The notes: generated by a model from the letters alone, not told the origin. DNA of 64,000 bases from Cyprinodon diabolis (GCA_030533445.1 CM060075.1:39021719-39085718); one strand, 5' to 3'; shown: positions 42,385-54,639, numbered from the stretch's first letter. Numbers and translations: made by a program.

Positions 42385-44699
42385 ACTGCAGCATGTCAGT
42401 TGTACCTCATCAATTTCTAGTTGTGAAAAATTGAAAAGAAACCAATGAACAAGAAAGATCAGAATGACATAAATTAAAGTGCATCTGAAAACTCAAAAAT
42501 AAATTTAAACAGACCCAAAAGTCCACAAAGGGCGGAATCATGACACTTGGATCTACTTAGAATTGGTTGAAGTATAAGGTGCCAAAAGGAGGAAAAGGTC
42601 CATGGGGGTATATACTCTATATACAGTGCATCCACATATATATATATGACAGCTGAAGTCTCTAATTTGTGATAAAACATACAGAGTTCCAAATACGTGG
42701 AAATGAAAACTACTCTCAAGAAATTTTAGTGCCTTTCTATTAACCATATTTCCAATGTTGTATTTTGTGGTGGAAAACCAAAAATAAGCCGATTTATTAC
42801 GGAAAACACTCCAGTGTGCAAACAAAAGCCGTTTGACCTGTGAAGTGAAGAGAAACGTTTGTTCCAACGGTTGCCTTTGGTGATGGCTGACACTGTGAGC
42901 GAAACATGAAACAGGGATTCCTCCTGCTCTTTGACACGCACAGAAAGGCCTAATCAGACACAAACCAACCGTGACTCGATTTAACTCATCCTTCCTCCCG
43001 TCGTCCGCAAAGTCTTCAGATCAGGTGTACTGTAAGAGGGGGGAATGTGTTCACATACCAGACATGCCACTGAGGCTCTAACGTTCCTTTTATTCACTGT
43101 GGTCATCTGACCATAGCATGATCAGTGTGTGTCTGAGACTGAATTAACAAACAGAGGCTGTGATTGCATACGCTAAAACCGATTTAACACAAAGATAAAC
43201 TCTGCAAGCAGAGTATTAGACAGCATTAATGTAATTCGTCTGGAGAAATGTAAGTGAGGGGGTGGTTGGGGGGGTTTAATCTTTTATATGTGTAGCAATC
43301 CAGGCAAAAAGCTCTTAGATTGCAAATCTTTCTCTCTAGATTGGTGCCCTACTTTTTCCTTTCTGTCTGGCACGTAGGACGTGCATTTGGATAAGACAAT
43401 GTGTGAAGATCCTGCTTATCCATCCTTCATATTCATACCTGGTTGTCAATCTATGCATTCATTCAGATAAAAAAGAAAACTTGTGAACAAATAACAACAC
43501 AGTCATTAATTGCTCCCACTGATCCTTTCAAAATTCATTGTTTTTAAATTTTTTATAAAATTCAAGGACTAAAGCATCCTTACAGTTCCCATGGGAACAG
43601 ACTTGATATCCCATGATCCCACAGCTGTGACCGGATTCTGAGGAATGTTGACTGCTGCACATTCCTGCACACACCTACCCTGTATGTGTTTCTATAGCTG
43701 TGCATTAATACTAATCAGGATCTAAATCAGAATCAGCTTTTTTAGTGTGTACTAACAAGGAATTGGACATAGATTGCACTGCCAACGACATTATTACGTA
43801 CATTGAATCAGTGGAAATAAAACAAAAGGAACTTTATATACATGGAGGTGTGTGCAAACCCATGTGTCCGGGTGTAAGGGGTTCATCAGAGAGAAAATGT
43901 CTCTGTTCGCTGGTTTCTGCAAAAATATCTGTAGTAAGCAGTTTGTGTGTTGAACCCTAAACATCACCCTCTCATTCTCTCATGCCAAGGTTTGCAGTTA
44001 ACTCTGAAGCCAAGAGGCGACATTTCCCCCCAAGAAATATACAATTTTAATGGAATTAAAGGGGAGCAAATAATGATAAACTGCATTTTTAATTTGAATT
44101 TTTAAAAACAAGATTGCATTTAAAGAAATATGTTAAAGAAATTTCTGATTGGTAAAAAAAACCAAACCTACTCACAGCTTATTTACCCCAAAATAAAACA
44201 TATAGCAGAATATCAATATTAGAGTGTTAGGGTGAACAGGCTTCAAAAAGGAATGTGCCGCAAATGATTTATGAATCTAGCCTAGAGCTGTTGTAAACTA
44301 ATCAGACCATTCTTCTAATTTTTAAGGCATTTTTAGTGTCAATGTTTTTGCAAATCTTCGGTCACATACAATAACTGGTATATTAGAGTTTTACTAGAGT
44401 CAGACTCTTTGAAGGGTTAGGGAGTTAAAACTACTTCCAGATCAAAGGATGAGACAACACAAAGTGTTAAAGAACATTAAAACACTATATTTAGGAAAAT
44501 GAATTATCTTAAATAATTCATAACTCACAACCTGTGTTTTAAATGATCTTTTAGTAGTATATGATAATCTTGCCTCCGTGTGACTACTCCATATTCTCTA
44601 ATATTTAGATCTAAAATAATTCTAATGGTTTAAAGCACTAAAATTGCTCAATTTCTATTTGTTCACAAGGAAAATAATGTCTCCAACTAGGGTTAATTA
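42385..44699. other. no gene seen
   Basis: Includes a short piece beginning AATCAGAATCAGCTTTTTTA (43725-43744), similar to the head of a repeat common in fish genomes. A TA-rich run lies at 42636-42647. No coding frame supported. Confidence 0.4.
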
Positions 44700-45453
44700 C
44701 AGATAGACTCCTGTTTTGTGTCTGCGTTTCTGTGTTTGTCTCCCTTCACCCACCAGGAGGCGCCTGGTTCTGGTCCGCCTCTTCACACACCTGCAGATGG
44801 TTTCCTCGTTAAACGGAGTGTTCTTAAGCTGCTGACTGCCACTACTCTAGCCAAGCTGTGTTTTTGGTCAACCTGAATTTAACTTTGTTTTTTTCTTTGC
44901 CTCTTGGCAGGAAGTTGTCCTGCTAACTGGATCTCTTGGACCTTCTCTCCCTGGAAGGATAAACAGAGCTTCAAACTGAGCTGGGGTTCAAACAGGACGT
45001 TTGGATCCCATTTCCCCAAGAGATCGTTTGAGCTTTCCACTGAGAAAGAGATTGCTCTCCACTACGACCCGTTCAAGTACCGCAGGAAATCTGAGTGGTA
45101 GTCAGTTTCTCCGTTCACCAACTATCAACCGCGTTCTGGGTAAACCCTGTTCCGCCCTCCACCGAATCAAACACTGGAACCACAGCACACAGACAGGAGT
45201 CAAGGATTCAACAGCTTCACTGGAAACGTAAGTCGGCAACCAAAACCTCTTCTCCAAGTTCACGAGTCAAATTCCCCACTGAGCCTGAACTAACCGCTGT
45301 GTCTTCCCCTTACTTTGCAGTTCCGGATGAGCAGTGTTCAGAGCAACACTTCTCCCCCTGTTTACTTCTTGAATAAAACCCGTTAAACCTTTTCCCTGGT
45401 CTCTCTGTTCGGTTTGATGCATTTTTGGGTCAGAACTTAGTAACATCATGACA
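44700..45453 (+). mobile_element. LTR-like repeat, same family as 58490-59260
   Basis: Shares with the complement of 58490-59260: AGGAGGCGCCTGGTTC, GGTCCGCCTC, CACTACGACCCGTTCAAGTA, GTAAACCCTGTT, CCGCCCTCCACC, GCCTGAACTAA and an AATAAAACC signal near 45374. The right end is CATCATGACA. No target duplication found, so the left end may be truncated. Confidence 0.6.
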
Positions 45454-45699
45454 GGCAGGACACATAAACAAAAATTTTATTTCTCATTCCAAAATAAGAT
45501 GAATCAGGCTTCTCCCCCCAAACACCAAATGTCATTTAGACGTTGGCTTTGGTCAATCCGCCTTAATCTTGATTTAGTCCAGAAATATTGGCCTGTGTTT
45601 GGTCGGTCTGATTTTGTCCCACTTAAGTCCATTAATAGAAAATTACAACCAAATGTAGACGTTGTTTGGACCTAAATCATGTCGTCTTTTCACATTTTT

Positions 45700-46040
45700 T
45701 TCCAGCGTTTTATTGTCATTACACTGTCAAAAGTACAGACCAATAAAATTAACTTTCTGCATTTAACCTATCCCCTTGAGGAGCAGTGTGGGCTGCCCTT
45801 GTGCGGTGCCCAGGGAGCAGTGTAGGGTTAAGGGTCTTGCTCAGAGACCCAGAGTGGCAGTCTGTGGGAGTGGGTTTTTAACTCAGAACCTCAGGATTCC
45901 AAGCTCTAGGCCTCCACTCCCCTAAGCAGGCATTAGTGCAGGACCCACACTGGCACCTCACTCCCCCCAGGTGGGATAAGAACCCAGGCTTCCTGTTTGC
46001 AGGACGGGTGACTTACCACTTGAGCTAGCCAAGTGGTAAG
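45700..46040 (-). repeat. tRNA-derived SINE-like repeat
   Basis: On the minus strand the outer end reads TGGCTAGCTCAAGTGGTAAG (A-box-like) and CTGGGTTCTTATCCC (B-box-like). The other part contains, on the plus strand, CTTGCTCAGAGACCCAGAGT, familiar from fish SINEs. It may be two repeats side by side. Confidence 0.45.
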
Positions 46041-46424
46041 TCATTTTGTTTTTAGCCAGTTTTAAAGGCTCTATATACTATTATTTTTTAAACCTTTCAA
46101 ATTTAACTATAGGCATATATGTGATGAAATATCGCCTTTGGCACTAAGGATCATTGATATGAAATATGTTTTTTTTCTTCTAACCCTGAAGAAAAATGCA
46201 GCTCCCTCCGTGTTGGTCCTGCCTATTTGATTACATTGACGTATCATGGTAATTCTGGGGCTTAGGCTGTTTCTTAGAAAAGCTGAATTTAGTGCCAGAT
46301 CCTATGTGGTCAAAAACTTTTCCGATGGACACTCGTTTTTTCAAGGACAGGATGGGGCTAATGCTTATATAGCCCCTTTAAAGTATTCACCCCTTTTTTG
46401 TTATTTTTCTCCCCTCTTGTTTCT

Positions 46425-46715
46425 TGCAGCTGCAGAAGCAGACTTCTACTGTATATTTTTCGTATTGCTTATTTTTTTTATCTCTCATTTTCCCTCTCTT
46501 TTTGTCTCCCCTTAATTCTTATCCCCTCTACCTTTCTGTCTCTATTTCTAATAAAGCTTCATATATAATTACCTAATGGAACCATATGCTAACATCTATA
46601 ATGCCCTACTTATGAAAGCAAATCTGTTGGGCTATCATCTAGCTCAGAGACATCGATTCCCAGAGCTATATTGGCAAAACAGGACACAGAAATATAAAAA
46701 TAAATAAATTATTCA
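46425..46715 (+). repeat. unidentified repeat, related to 48488-48800
   Basis: Shares with 48488-48800 in order: a TTGCAG then GAAGCAGACTT, a T/C-rich block, AATAAAGC, CTTATGAAAGCAAATCTGTT versus CTTGTGAAAGTAAAATCTGT, ATTGGCAAAACAGGACAC versus ATTGCCAGACAGGACAC, and AAAAATAAA. No known family recognised. Confidence 0.6.
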
Positions 46716-48487
46716 CCCTTATATGTTACCCTAATATAAATGAACATTTTACTTTACCAGACAGAGTCAAATGCTGGCTGAATTAGGATGCTCGTAAATG
46801 TTTATAGTAGCTTCCTATAGTAGACACATCTACGGTGAGAAATGATAGATGGGATGGTTCTGTTTCTTTCAATTGTTTGACACTCATGCAGTTATCGGTC
46901 AACTGTCTGCCATGATAACGTCGTTTAGGTATTAAAATCATATTGTTACACTGATATAAGTTTAAAAAAAATTCACTCTTTCACATAAAAGATGTTAGAT
47001 TAGGCTTTGTACTCAGCATGTCCTGCTATGATGCACAACACCTGTTTAAAGTTGAGACGTGTACAAATAATATATAAATAAAAACATATTTTAACTTTTA
47101 TTATTGTTTTTCCTCGAAGTATTTGTGTAAACATTAGGGAAGTGCAGACTTGAGCTGAGAACCACTGAGAGCTCCCTGATAATCATTGTAAAGACTCCTG
47201 CTGTTTATTCCCACAGAGACATGACGGTGGCAGCAGTAGAGGAGTTCAGCTTGTTTATAAAGAAAACAACATGGGAGACACTGTGGCACCTGAACGAGAC
47301 ACAAAAAACACCAACTACACCAGCAGATGTGCAGGCAGACCAAACTGCTTGGTTTTAGATGTCCTTTTTTGTCACTGCATAGATAAAGATTAGATTGCCA
47401 CCACCTGCTGGCTGATTTCAGGGTAAAATCACACTAAAGCAAACTCAAAAGTATGAATGTATGCAGACAGTATTCCCATATTAGTTGGACAAACCTGAAA
47501 AAAGCTCCTATGTATGGTTCCATGCTTCTCAGTGTTGGGGCAGATCTCCATCTAGTGGTACAGAGAAGAATGTTATTCAGATCCAGGTTAGATACATTCA
47601 GAAGACCACAAGCTTTACATCTGTAATTAATGGTGTGTTTAATATTTTCACACTGAGCCTAAAAAGTATGAGGACATTTGATATTTATTTTCTTAAATGT
47701 GACAACTGCAGATTGTACAGTAATTTAACTTTTTTCAGATTACTGTATATCACTTTATATTAGCTGACAGCACAACTAATTCAACCCACAGCTGATGATT
47801 TAAGAGGTTGTTTTTTTTTATCTAGACGATGTTGGTTGAAGGGACTCACATCGTGTCAGCTCCTGGTCCTCCATTGTGTCCATGGCCACATCTGAAGTCC
47901 AAAGTCATGCTTTGACTAGGGTTAAAACTTAGCATTTTCTGGAGATGATGGGATAAATTATGGCAAGCTTTCTTTAATGGGTTGAGTTTTGTTTTTTCTT
48001 CTCTGTAAGGAAACTTTTGGTTTTACAAAACAGAAGCCAAATAAAGATATATTGTTATTATTACCTTGTGGGAGTCAAAAAACGATTTTCAGCCTTTTAA
48101 GAAGACCTTGAAGAGAAAACTCTGTTTCTAGATAACACAAAAAGGTATGAGGACATGCAGCTCTCTCCCAACAAACCAGCTACTAAGCTGATAACATAAA
48201 TACTAATTTACAATGCTGTGAATTAATTAGATTAAACGCTACTGCAACCACTATTGAGCATTTTTCCTTTGGATAAACTTTAAATGCACAAGTGCATTCT
48301 CACAAACAACTACAGGTGCTTGGCTCCAGGTACTCAGAGATTCACTTGCATACAGAAAGCCCATATTCTTATCTTCAGGTAACACAGAGTACATGTCAGA
48401 TTAAATAATACTACTTCAGCAATAGTATCTAGGTGTTACTTTATTGTATGTCTTATACCATGTCTGTTGGTTGTGCTGTTCTTTTTA
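46716..48487. other. no gene seen
   Basis: A frame at 47134-47343 (minus) is cysteine-rich but has no recognised similarity or good coding character. Nothing else supported. Confidence 0.4.
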
Positions 48488-48800
48488 CATCTCTTTGCAG
48501 GTGATGAAGCAGACTTAAAATGTTTTATCGTTATATCCCTTTTATCTCCTCTTTCATTCATCTTTTCTCCTTTATTTCTGTTTTTCCTTTCCTGTTGTAC
48601 TTACATTGCAGTGTCCATATAAACTGTAAAACTCCCTGCATAATTATAATAAAGCAATTTATATGCATAAATCAAGTGGAACACTATGGCGATAGCTGTG
48701 CTGCTCCACTTGTGAAAGTAAAATCTGTTGGGCTCTTTTTGACATCAAAACAATTGTTCTTATTGCCACATTGCCAGACAGGACACTGTTAAAAAAATAA
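48488..48800 (+). repeat. unidentified repeat, related to 46425-46715
   Basis: Partner of the repeat at 46425. It starts at CTCTTTGCAGGTGATGAAGC and ends near GACAGGACACTG followed by an A/T tail. Both have a polypyrimidine-AG followed by similar sequence and an AATAAA, as expected for a terminal exon or retrotransposon 3' end. Confidence 0.6.
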
Positions 48801-48877
48801 AATCAAATGCTTCTGCAACAAGAAAACACAGAAATTTCTGAGATTTCAAAGAGTTAAATTATACCTTGAAGATGTTA

Positions 48878-49606
48878 TGTTGGGACCTGGAGGTCTGTCC
48901 ACCTTTCTCCAGCAGAGGGCGTTCTAGGTCTCCTGGAGCTGAAGCTGACTACCACACCTGCGGCTCGTTCCCTCATCAGGAGACCAGCATTTAAGCAGAG
49001 GCAGAGCAACTCTCCAGCGCAAGAGTGTTTTGCCAGTTATGGTTAGCAAGCCTGAGCCAACCTGCCTGTCTTAATCTCTGACTCCCTGATAACCTGACTT
49101 GAACCTAATCTGTTTTTGTCCTCTCTGCTTCTCAGGAAGAACCATCCTGAAACCTGAAACCTGGAAGAGTTTCTCAGTCTGAAACCAATCTGTCAGTTCT
49201 CTGAAGAACCCTGGAAAACCAAACCTGTCTGATACCTGCCTGCCCGCTCTCAGAAGAAATAGAGAGAGAAGCTCAGATCCAGATCAGTAAGATCACAATC
49301 AAGCCCTGCCTCTGCCTAGCCCTCTGCCAGCCAACAGCCTCTGGACCCTCCTGGTTCCCCCTTTCTACCGCTCAGCTCAACCTCTGAACAGGTATAGACC
49401 TGCACACACTCAACCTGCAAGATTACCTGGAAGTCTGCTAACCAATCTGTCCCTCTCTGCAGTGAGACCAGTCGTGACCAGACCCGGACCCGATTAAGCC
49501 CAGAATCAGTATTCATTCATTGTGATTGTACAATAAACATTGTGAACTTTTTCCCAGCCTCTGAGTGTTCTGCATGTGGGTTAGATCCCTTAAGACAAAC
49601 ATGACA
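48878..49606 (+). mobile_element. solo LTR with 5-bp target duplication
   Basis: Starts TGTTGGGACCTGG and ends AAACATGACA, flanked by TGTTA at 48873-48877 and 49607-49611. An AATAAA signal lies at about 49531. The TG...CA ends with a 5-bp duplication mark an LTR retrotransposon whose interior was lost by recombination. No coding sequence remains. Confidence 0.78.
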
Positions 49607-49639
49607 TGTTAGGAATCCAGTTTGTTTCCTTGTATTTAT

Positions 49640-50115
49640 ACCCTCTTTGAGACATCCTAAAATACTACAAAAATGTCGTTATCTGTATGCTGATAACAGT
49701 GCGGCTCATTTTTAATATTTTAAGTATACAAATTGTCTGAACTCAGGAACTGTCCATTGGAAATCAAAGGCTGTACAACACTTACAAACAAAACAGAGAC
49801 TTGTACTACTGTATTTCACCTGATGGGGAAAAAAACTCATCAGGTACTATCTTGTTTCTATAGCTCCTACTGTAAAAATGATCTGAAACCTGGGTGTCAT
49901 ATTTGACAGTTTGTCTTTTGACAACTATAGCAAGATGTTAGTTTGCACCAATTTTTATCACTTAAGTAACATCTTTGTGTGACAGACTGAACTTGAGATG
50001 GTTGATCATATTTTTTATTTCCTGGTAAGATAATTGCAATAGTCTTTTCACTTCCTGAAAGAAAAAAATTCTTGGCTCACATTCAGTTAGTGCAGAATGA
50101 TGCATTGATATTTGA
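49640..50115 (+). pseudogene. degenerate L2-type LINE ORF2 fragment
   Basis: With shifts and stops it still reads YADNSAAHF (cf. CADDTQLYL), NLGVIFDSLSFDNYSK (cf. [15 protein letters not shown]), DNCNSL (cf. DYCNSLL) and HIQLVQNDAL (cf. LQLIQNAAA) in the order found in the L2 ORF2 at 56860-57340. Confidence 0.65.
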
Positions 50116-52256
50116 CTTACTGTAAATCATAGTTAAGTTACATCTTGGACTGTTGCCAGTCCATCACAGGGCAGCAGTTAGAAACAAAGGACAAAAAAAA
50201 AAAATGCTGGCAAACAGATTTATTCTCAGTAGCGTCTTGTTCCTCTTAGCAGCTTGAGTTATGGTTACGCTATGAACTTGAACAGTGACTGTGTTAAAGG
50301 TTAAACAGACCTGCTGGTATCATTCTCCGCTTAAATGGTCATAAACTCTAGTCCTCGATGGCGGGTATCTTTTTAGATGCTTCTCTTCTTCTACACACCT
50401 TACTCCAATATGCAAACGTTGGCTTAATGGCAGAACTGAATAATAAGCGGAAAAACTGAAAGCAATTACAGCTGGGTAAAATCTGTTGAGCAGAGCTATA
50501 AATGGAAAACCATGACAACCATTTGTTTACTCCACAGTAAGGGAACCCATGCAATGAGTTGGATTTGCTTTATTTGTTCTTTACTAAAAGAGAAAAGTCA
50601 ACATTTTGTAGTGCAGATTTTATTTTTCAAAACATTTCATTTATAAACTACACAAAAACAATTAAGATTTGTCTATATATGTCTAAAAAATGATTCTTTG
50701 CTTCAGTTTAATGCTTAAACAGGTCAAAGTAGGACTTAAAGAACACATTACAATTAATTCTATTCTATTCAGGTTTATAGAATTACATACATGATCAAAT
50801 GCTGAATAGATTATAAAGTTATCTCAAAGCTCTTCTTTTTTTTTCTCCAAAGATTCATCTTTAACATTGAAGGTAAATATATAATTTAGGAATTATTTCA
50901 AACATCAGATTAACATCCACTTCTTTTACAAAATGAGATTGTTTGATTCATAATCTTAGCTTTTAAATAAGCTGCAGTAAATTCACAATCAAACACTTCA
51001 AACAGCATCACCGATCTCACTATATACAGAGTTAAAAATCAATGTTTACGTTTATTTTCATATAAACTGTCATTTACAGAGTGTCTTTACATTCTTCACT
51101 TACACAGTATTTACAAACCCTTATCATATAAATGTTAGCATCAAGTGAAAGTTTACTAAAGGTTATAGGAAAAATTAAATCACATCTAAAACTGACCAAT
51201 GTGTATCTATTAAGAAAGAAATGCTGCATTAGTTAAAAGTGAAGGACTAGACCAGGGGTCCGGTCTTCAAGGGCCGGCATCCTGCAACTTTAAGACGGCT
51301 TCAACACACCTGAGTCTAATGTGAGCTGATCTCGTAGAGTTAGTGACATATTTTAATAATTTGATGATTAAATGTAAGGCAAAGAACACATCTAAAAGTC
51401 TTTTCCCAGCATTTGAGTTTGAGAAAACTGGTCTAGGACTTCATCTTTTGGGATTTGGACCCAGATTGCTGAAATAAGGAGGTAAAAATCAAAGCCTTTA
51501 AATGCATGACATGAAAACTATAGTGCTGCATTTTTGCAAAACAAAAAAATGATCATATATTTTCTTATAACTACAGAAAGTCAAATTTTTAGATAACCAA
51601 ACACCAAAAGAAATGTATTGCTATGTTATAATATACCAGGCTTTTCTTCAGATGTTTTCACATACAGTCTCAGAGAGTTGCTTTGCACACTAAAGTTGTA
51701 ATCATTAACAACATAAACAGATTACAGTCATAATTATAACATAATAAACATTCATCATTACAACTTTCGGTTAGGGAATATGTAATATTCCAGTCAGAAG
51801 GAAATAAAATGATTAACTTGATCTCGCGCTTTGTCTCATAAAAGACGCTACAGATGGTTTAATATTAAGGACACAGTTACACTTTGGACGTTCAGATAAT
51901 ATCTGATTGTTCAGCTTAACTTGCTATAAAGATGTTTGAGTGGAAGTAATGTTTTTTAGAACAGAGTAATTGTGGATGAAAACTCAGAGATAGTTAGAGT
52001 TAGCTCATCTATTCTGCACATAGATCTGACAAAGCAATACATATGTGATTATTTTAAAGGAAAAAAAAAATCTCCTAAGCAATGATAGCCTCATAAACAG
52101 AAAGGGGCAGCATCCAAATAAACCCCAAAATGACAAAGAAGCTCCATAAAGACAGCTGATCTCTGAGCAGAAAAGAAATCAGACCAGTTTTCAACAACAA
52201 TGAAGGAAACTACAGAAACTGGAGCTAAAACTAACTGGAACTCAGATCAATTCTGA
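50116..52256. other. 3' flank of the TRIM gene
   Basis: AT-rich and partly its 3' UTR. AATAAA signals on the minus strand (TTTATT near 51050 and 50617) are possible ends but not decisive. 51247-51330 (GACCAGGGGTCCGG, GGGCCGGCATCCTGCAACTT) resembles one end of a common fish MITE. Confidence 0.4.
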
Positions 52257-53924
52257 TTATTTCAGTTTAAGAACTTCAGCAGAGTCATCAACATAGAAAA
52301 GCCAAATCCCAGCATACAAAGGGTCAGTGAATCTGGTGAGGACTCTATGGAGGAGAGTCATGGTTTCAGAGACGCTGTAGAAAGACAGAATACCTGCTCT
52401 GTGATCCAGATACACTCCTATTCTGGAGGAAACCCGACCTGATACTGGAGTTTCAACTCTGTTGTGATAAAATGTGCAACTGTCAGCTCTGCAGTCAAAT
52501 GACCATGATTGCTCATTGAATCCAAACTCACATTCATCTGACCATCCTGATCTGCTGATATTCTTGTATGAAACCGCAACAACAACACCTTTTCCTTTCC
52601 ACTCCACCTCCCAGTAGCAGCGTCCAGTCAGACTCTCTCTACTGAGGACCTGATTGTATTCCATGAATCTGTCTGGATGATTAGGATAAGATTGCTTTTG
52701 TTTCATTCTTGTTACTTTTCTGTTACCCTCAGACAATAACAGTTTCTTGTTTGCTGTGTTTGGATCCAGAGTGATTCTTTTGGAATATTTTAGGAATCCA
52801 GCTCTGGTCTTTGGTTCTGGTTCTGACAGTAGAACATTCACTTCATTGACCGCTTGTGAGATGTTTGTCCCTGTGTCTCTCAGGATGTCCTCTAGTTTCT
52901 CTCTGAGCTCTGACACAGCTGCTGTCACGTCCTCAAAGTATCTTAGAGGACGAATATTGATGCTGGATGAGTGTGTAGACTCACTGAGTGCTGACAGTGA
53001 GGGGTAGTTCTGGAGAAACTGGGTGTGATCCTCTGTGATTGAGAGCTTCTCCAGCTCAGCATCTTTCCTCTTCAGCTCAGTGATCTCCTGCTCCAGCTTC
53101 TCCTGAAGCTCTTTGACTCGACTCACTTCAGTTTCCTGCTGGGATCTGATCTGCTGCTCCACATCAGAGCTTCTTTTAAGGATCTGATTGATCAGATCAG
53201 TGAAGACCTTCTCATTGTCCTCCACTGCTTTATCAGCAGAGGCATTGATGGCCTCCACCTCCTGCTGAAGCAGCTTCACATCTTTCTCCTGGTCCTGGAT
53301 TCTCTGCTGGATTTGTTGTCGTCTCTCCTGGAGCTCCTTCTGCTTCTCAGTCCTTTCTGCTGCAGCTGGGACTGTTTCATGGCCTTTATGTTCATCCATC
53401 GAGCAGAGATAACAGATACACTGCTGATCAGTAAGACAATAGATCTTCATCACCTCATCATGACGAGAGCAGATGTTCTCCTGGAGCTCCTTAGAGGGGT
53501 CCACCAACTGGTGCTTCTTCAGTCCAGGGACATCATAGTGAGGTTGGAGGTGATTTTTACAATAAGAAACTAAACAAATCAGACAGGACTTGACAGCTTT
53601 CATCTTCCTCCCAGTGCAGGCATCACAGGCCACATCTTCAGGTCCAGCATAGCAGTGATCAGCTGGAGCAGCATGGAGTCTAGTCTTCTTCAGATCCTCA
53701 ACTAAAGCGGCTAATGTGACGTTTTTCTCTAAGGTAGGCTTTCGAACGAAGGTCTTCCTGCACTGAGGGCAGCTGCAGCTTCTCTGCTTATCTTCTCCTT
53801 TCCAAACGTCTTTAATGCAGGTCATACAGTAGCTGTGTCCACAGGGAATAGTCACGGGATCCCTCAGTAGATCCAAACAGATGGAACAGGAGAGTTTCTC
53901 CACCTGAGCTCCTCTCTGAGCCAT
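52257..53924 (-). CDS. TRIM family protein (RING, B-box, coiled coil, PRY-SPRY), finTRIM/TRIM16-like
   Basis: Likely E3 ubiquitin ligase of the fish TRIM expansion, many members of which act in antiviral defence. 555 residues in one exon. RING: C13, C16, C28, H30, C33, C36, C52, C55 (CSICLDLLRDPVTIPCGHSY). A first B-box-like zinc region runs from C100 to H129; B-box 2 from C152 to H182 (CSRHDEVMKIYC). A coiled coil covers about 186-300. The PRY-SPRY starts near 380 (ITLDPNTANKKLLLSEGN, GRCYWEVEW, GVYLDHRAGILSFYSV) and reaches the C-terminus. The ATG at 53924 opens the RING directly in context AAAATGG, and a TATTTAAA-like box lies about 40 bp upstream (53961-53970, minus). All zinc ligands are present and there is no break, so it looks functional. 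A conserved-looking single-exon copy could be a lineage duplicate or retrocopy. Confidence 0.92.
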   Translation of the reverse strand: MAQRGAQVEKLSCSICLDLLRDPVTIPCGHSYCMTCIKDVWKGEDKQRSCSCPQCRKTFVRKPTLEKNVTLAALVEDLKKTRLHAAPADHCYAGPEDVACDACTGRKMKAVKSCLICLVSYCKNHLQPHYDVPGLKKHQLVDPSKELQENICSRHDEVMKIYCLTDQQCICYLCSMDEHKGHETVPAAAERTEKQKELQERRQQIQQRIQDQEKDVKLLQQEVEAINASADKAVEDNEKVFTDLINQILKRSSDVEQQIRSQQETEVSRVKELQEKLEQEITELKRKDAELEKLSITEDHTQFLQNYPSLSALSESTHSSSINIRPLRYFEDVTAAVSELREKLEDILRDTGTNISQAVNEVNVLLSEPEPKTRAGFLKYSKRITLDPNTANKKLLLSEGNRKVTRMKQKQSYPNHPDRFMEYNQVLSRESLTGRCYWEVEWKGKGVVVAVSYKNISRSGWSDECEFGFNEQSWSFDCRADSCTFYHNRVETPVSGRVSSRIGVYLDHRAGILSFYSVSETMTLLHRVLTRFTDPLYAGIWLFYVDDSAEVLKLK

Positions 53925-54195
53925 TTTACCTCTTAGTGACAGTAAGATCCTGCCTTTGAGGTTTAAATAGTTTGAACTTCCTCTTTAAGTCAGACTTTGA
54001 GCTCTTCCAGTAATACCCTGCCTGCCCTGTGATATCTAAAAGGTTGAGTGGGCAATAACCATCACCCTAAACAAAGTGGAGCTTACGGTGTGTTAAAACA
54101 GGGAGAATAAATGATCATATCAGATCAGCCAACCAGACAAGGAACTAAAGTCATAGTTTAATTCACTTCTCTGCCACTTCTCTACTGTTACCTAA

Positions 54196-54639
54196 CCATT
54201 ACTCTATTCGGACAGTGTCTTGCCGGGGGCCAGAACGGGCGACATCAAATCCTACCTGAAACTGCTGGCTAAGGATAAGGTTAAATACAGTAAGATTGTT
54301 ATTCACGCTGGTGGTAATGACACCCGGTTACGCCGATCGGAGGTCACTAAAATTAGTGTTGCTTCGGTGTGTAAGTTTGCCAAAAAAATGTCGGACTCTG
54401 TAATTTTCTCTGGTCCCCTCCCTGATCTGACCAGTGATGACATGTTTAGCCGCATGTCGTCATTCAACCGCTGGTTGTCTAGGTGTTGTCCTGAAAACAA
54501 CGTGGGCTACATTAATAATTGGCAATCCTTTTGGGGAAAGCCTGGTCTGATTCGGAGAGACAGCATCCATCCCACTTTGGATGGTGCAGCTCTTCTTTCT
54601 AGGAATCTGGCCACATTTATTAGTCCTCCAAAACCCTGA
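54196..54639 (+). CDS. L2 ORF1, esterase-like domain, partial
   Basis: Open from after a TAA at 54193-54195 to TGA at 54637-54639. It shows IVIHAGGNDTRLRRSEV (the GND block) and RRDSIHPTLDGAALLSRNL (the DxxHP block), typical of the SGNH-esterase domain of L2/CR1 ORF1 proteins. The N-terminal serine block (GDS) is missing and there is no ATG before the domain; the first codon often proposed for this frame is TTG. It is therefore a 5'-truncated ORF1. Confidence 0.7.
   Translation, partial: PLLYSDSVLPGARTGDIKSYLKLLAKDKVKYSKIVIHAGGNDTRLRRSEVTKISVASVCKFAKKMSDSVIFSGPLPDLTSDDMFSRMSSFNRWLSRCCPENNVGYINNWQSFWGKPGLIRRDSIHPTLDGAALLSRNLATFISPPKP

Noticed and set aside
42553..42963. 136-residue minus-strand frame
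   Set aside because: No similarity recognised; likely chance frame in non-coding DNA.
45955..46035. Genuine tRNA gene
   Set aside because: The A- and B-box-like parts are imperfect and no full cloverleaf could be drawn; it fits a SINE head.
46425..46460. AEADFYC resembling the end of an immunoglobulin V domain
   Set aside because: The related repeat at 48488 reads differently, there is no upstream V-domain cysteine or framework, and no recombination signal follows.
54220..54222. TTG as start of L2 ORF1
   Set aside because: Not a normal eukaryotic start; the frame is simply open from 54196 and the ORF is truncated.
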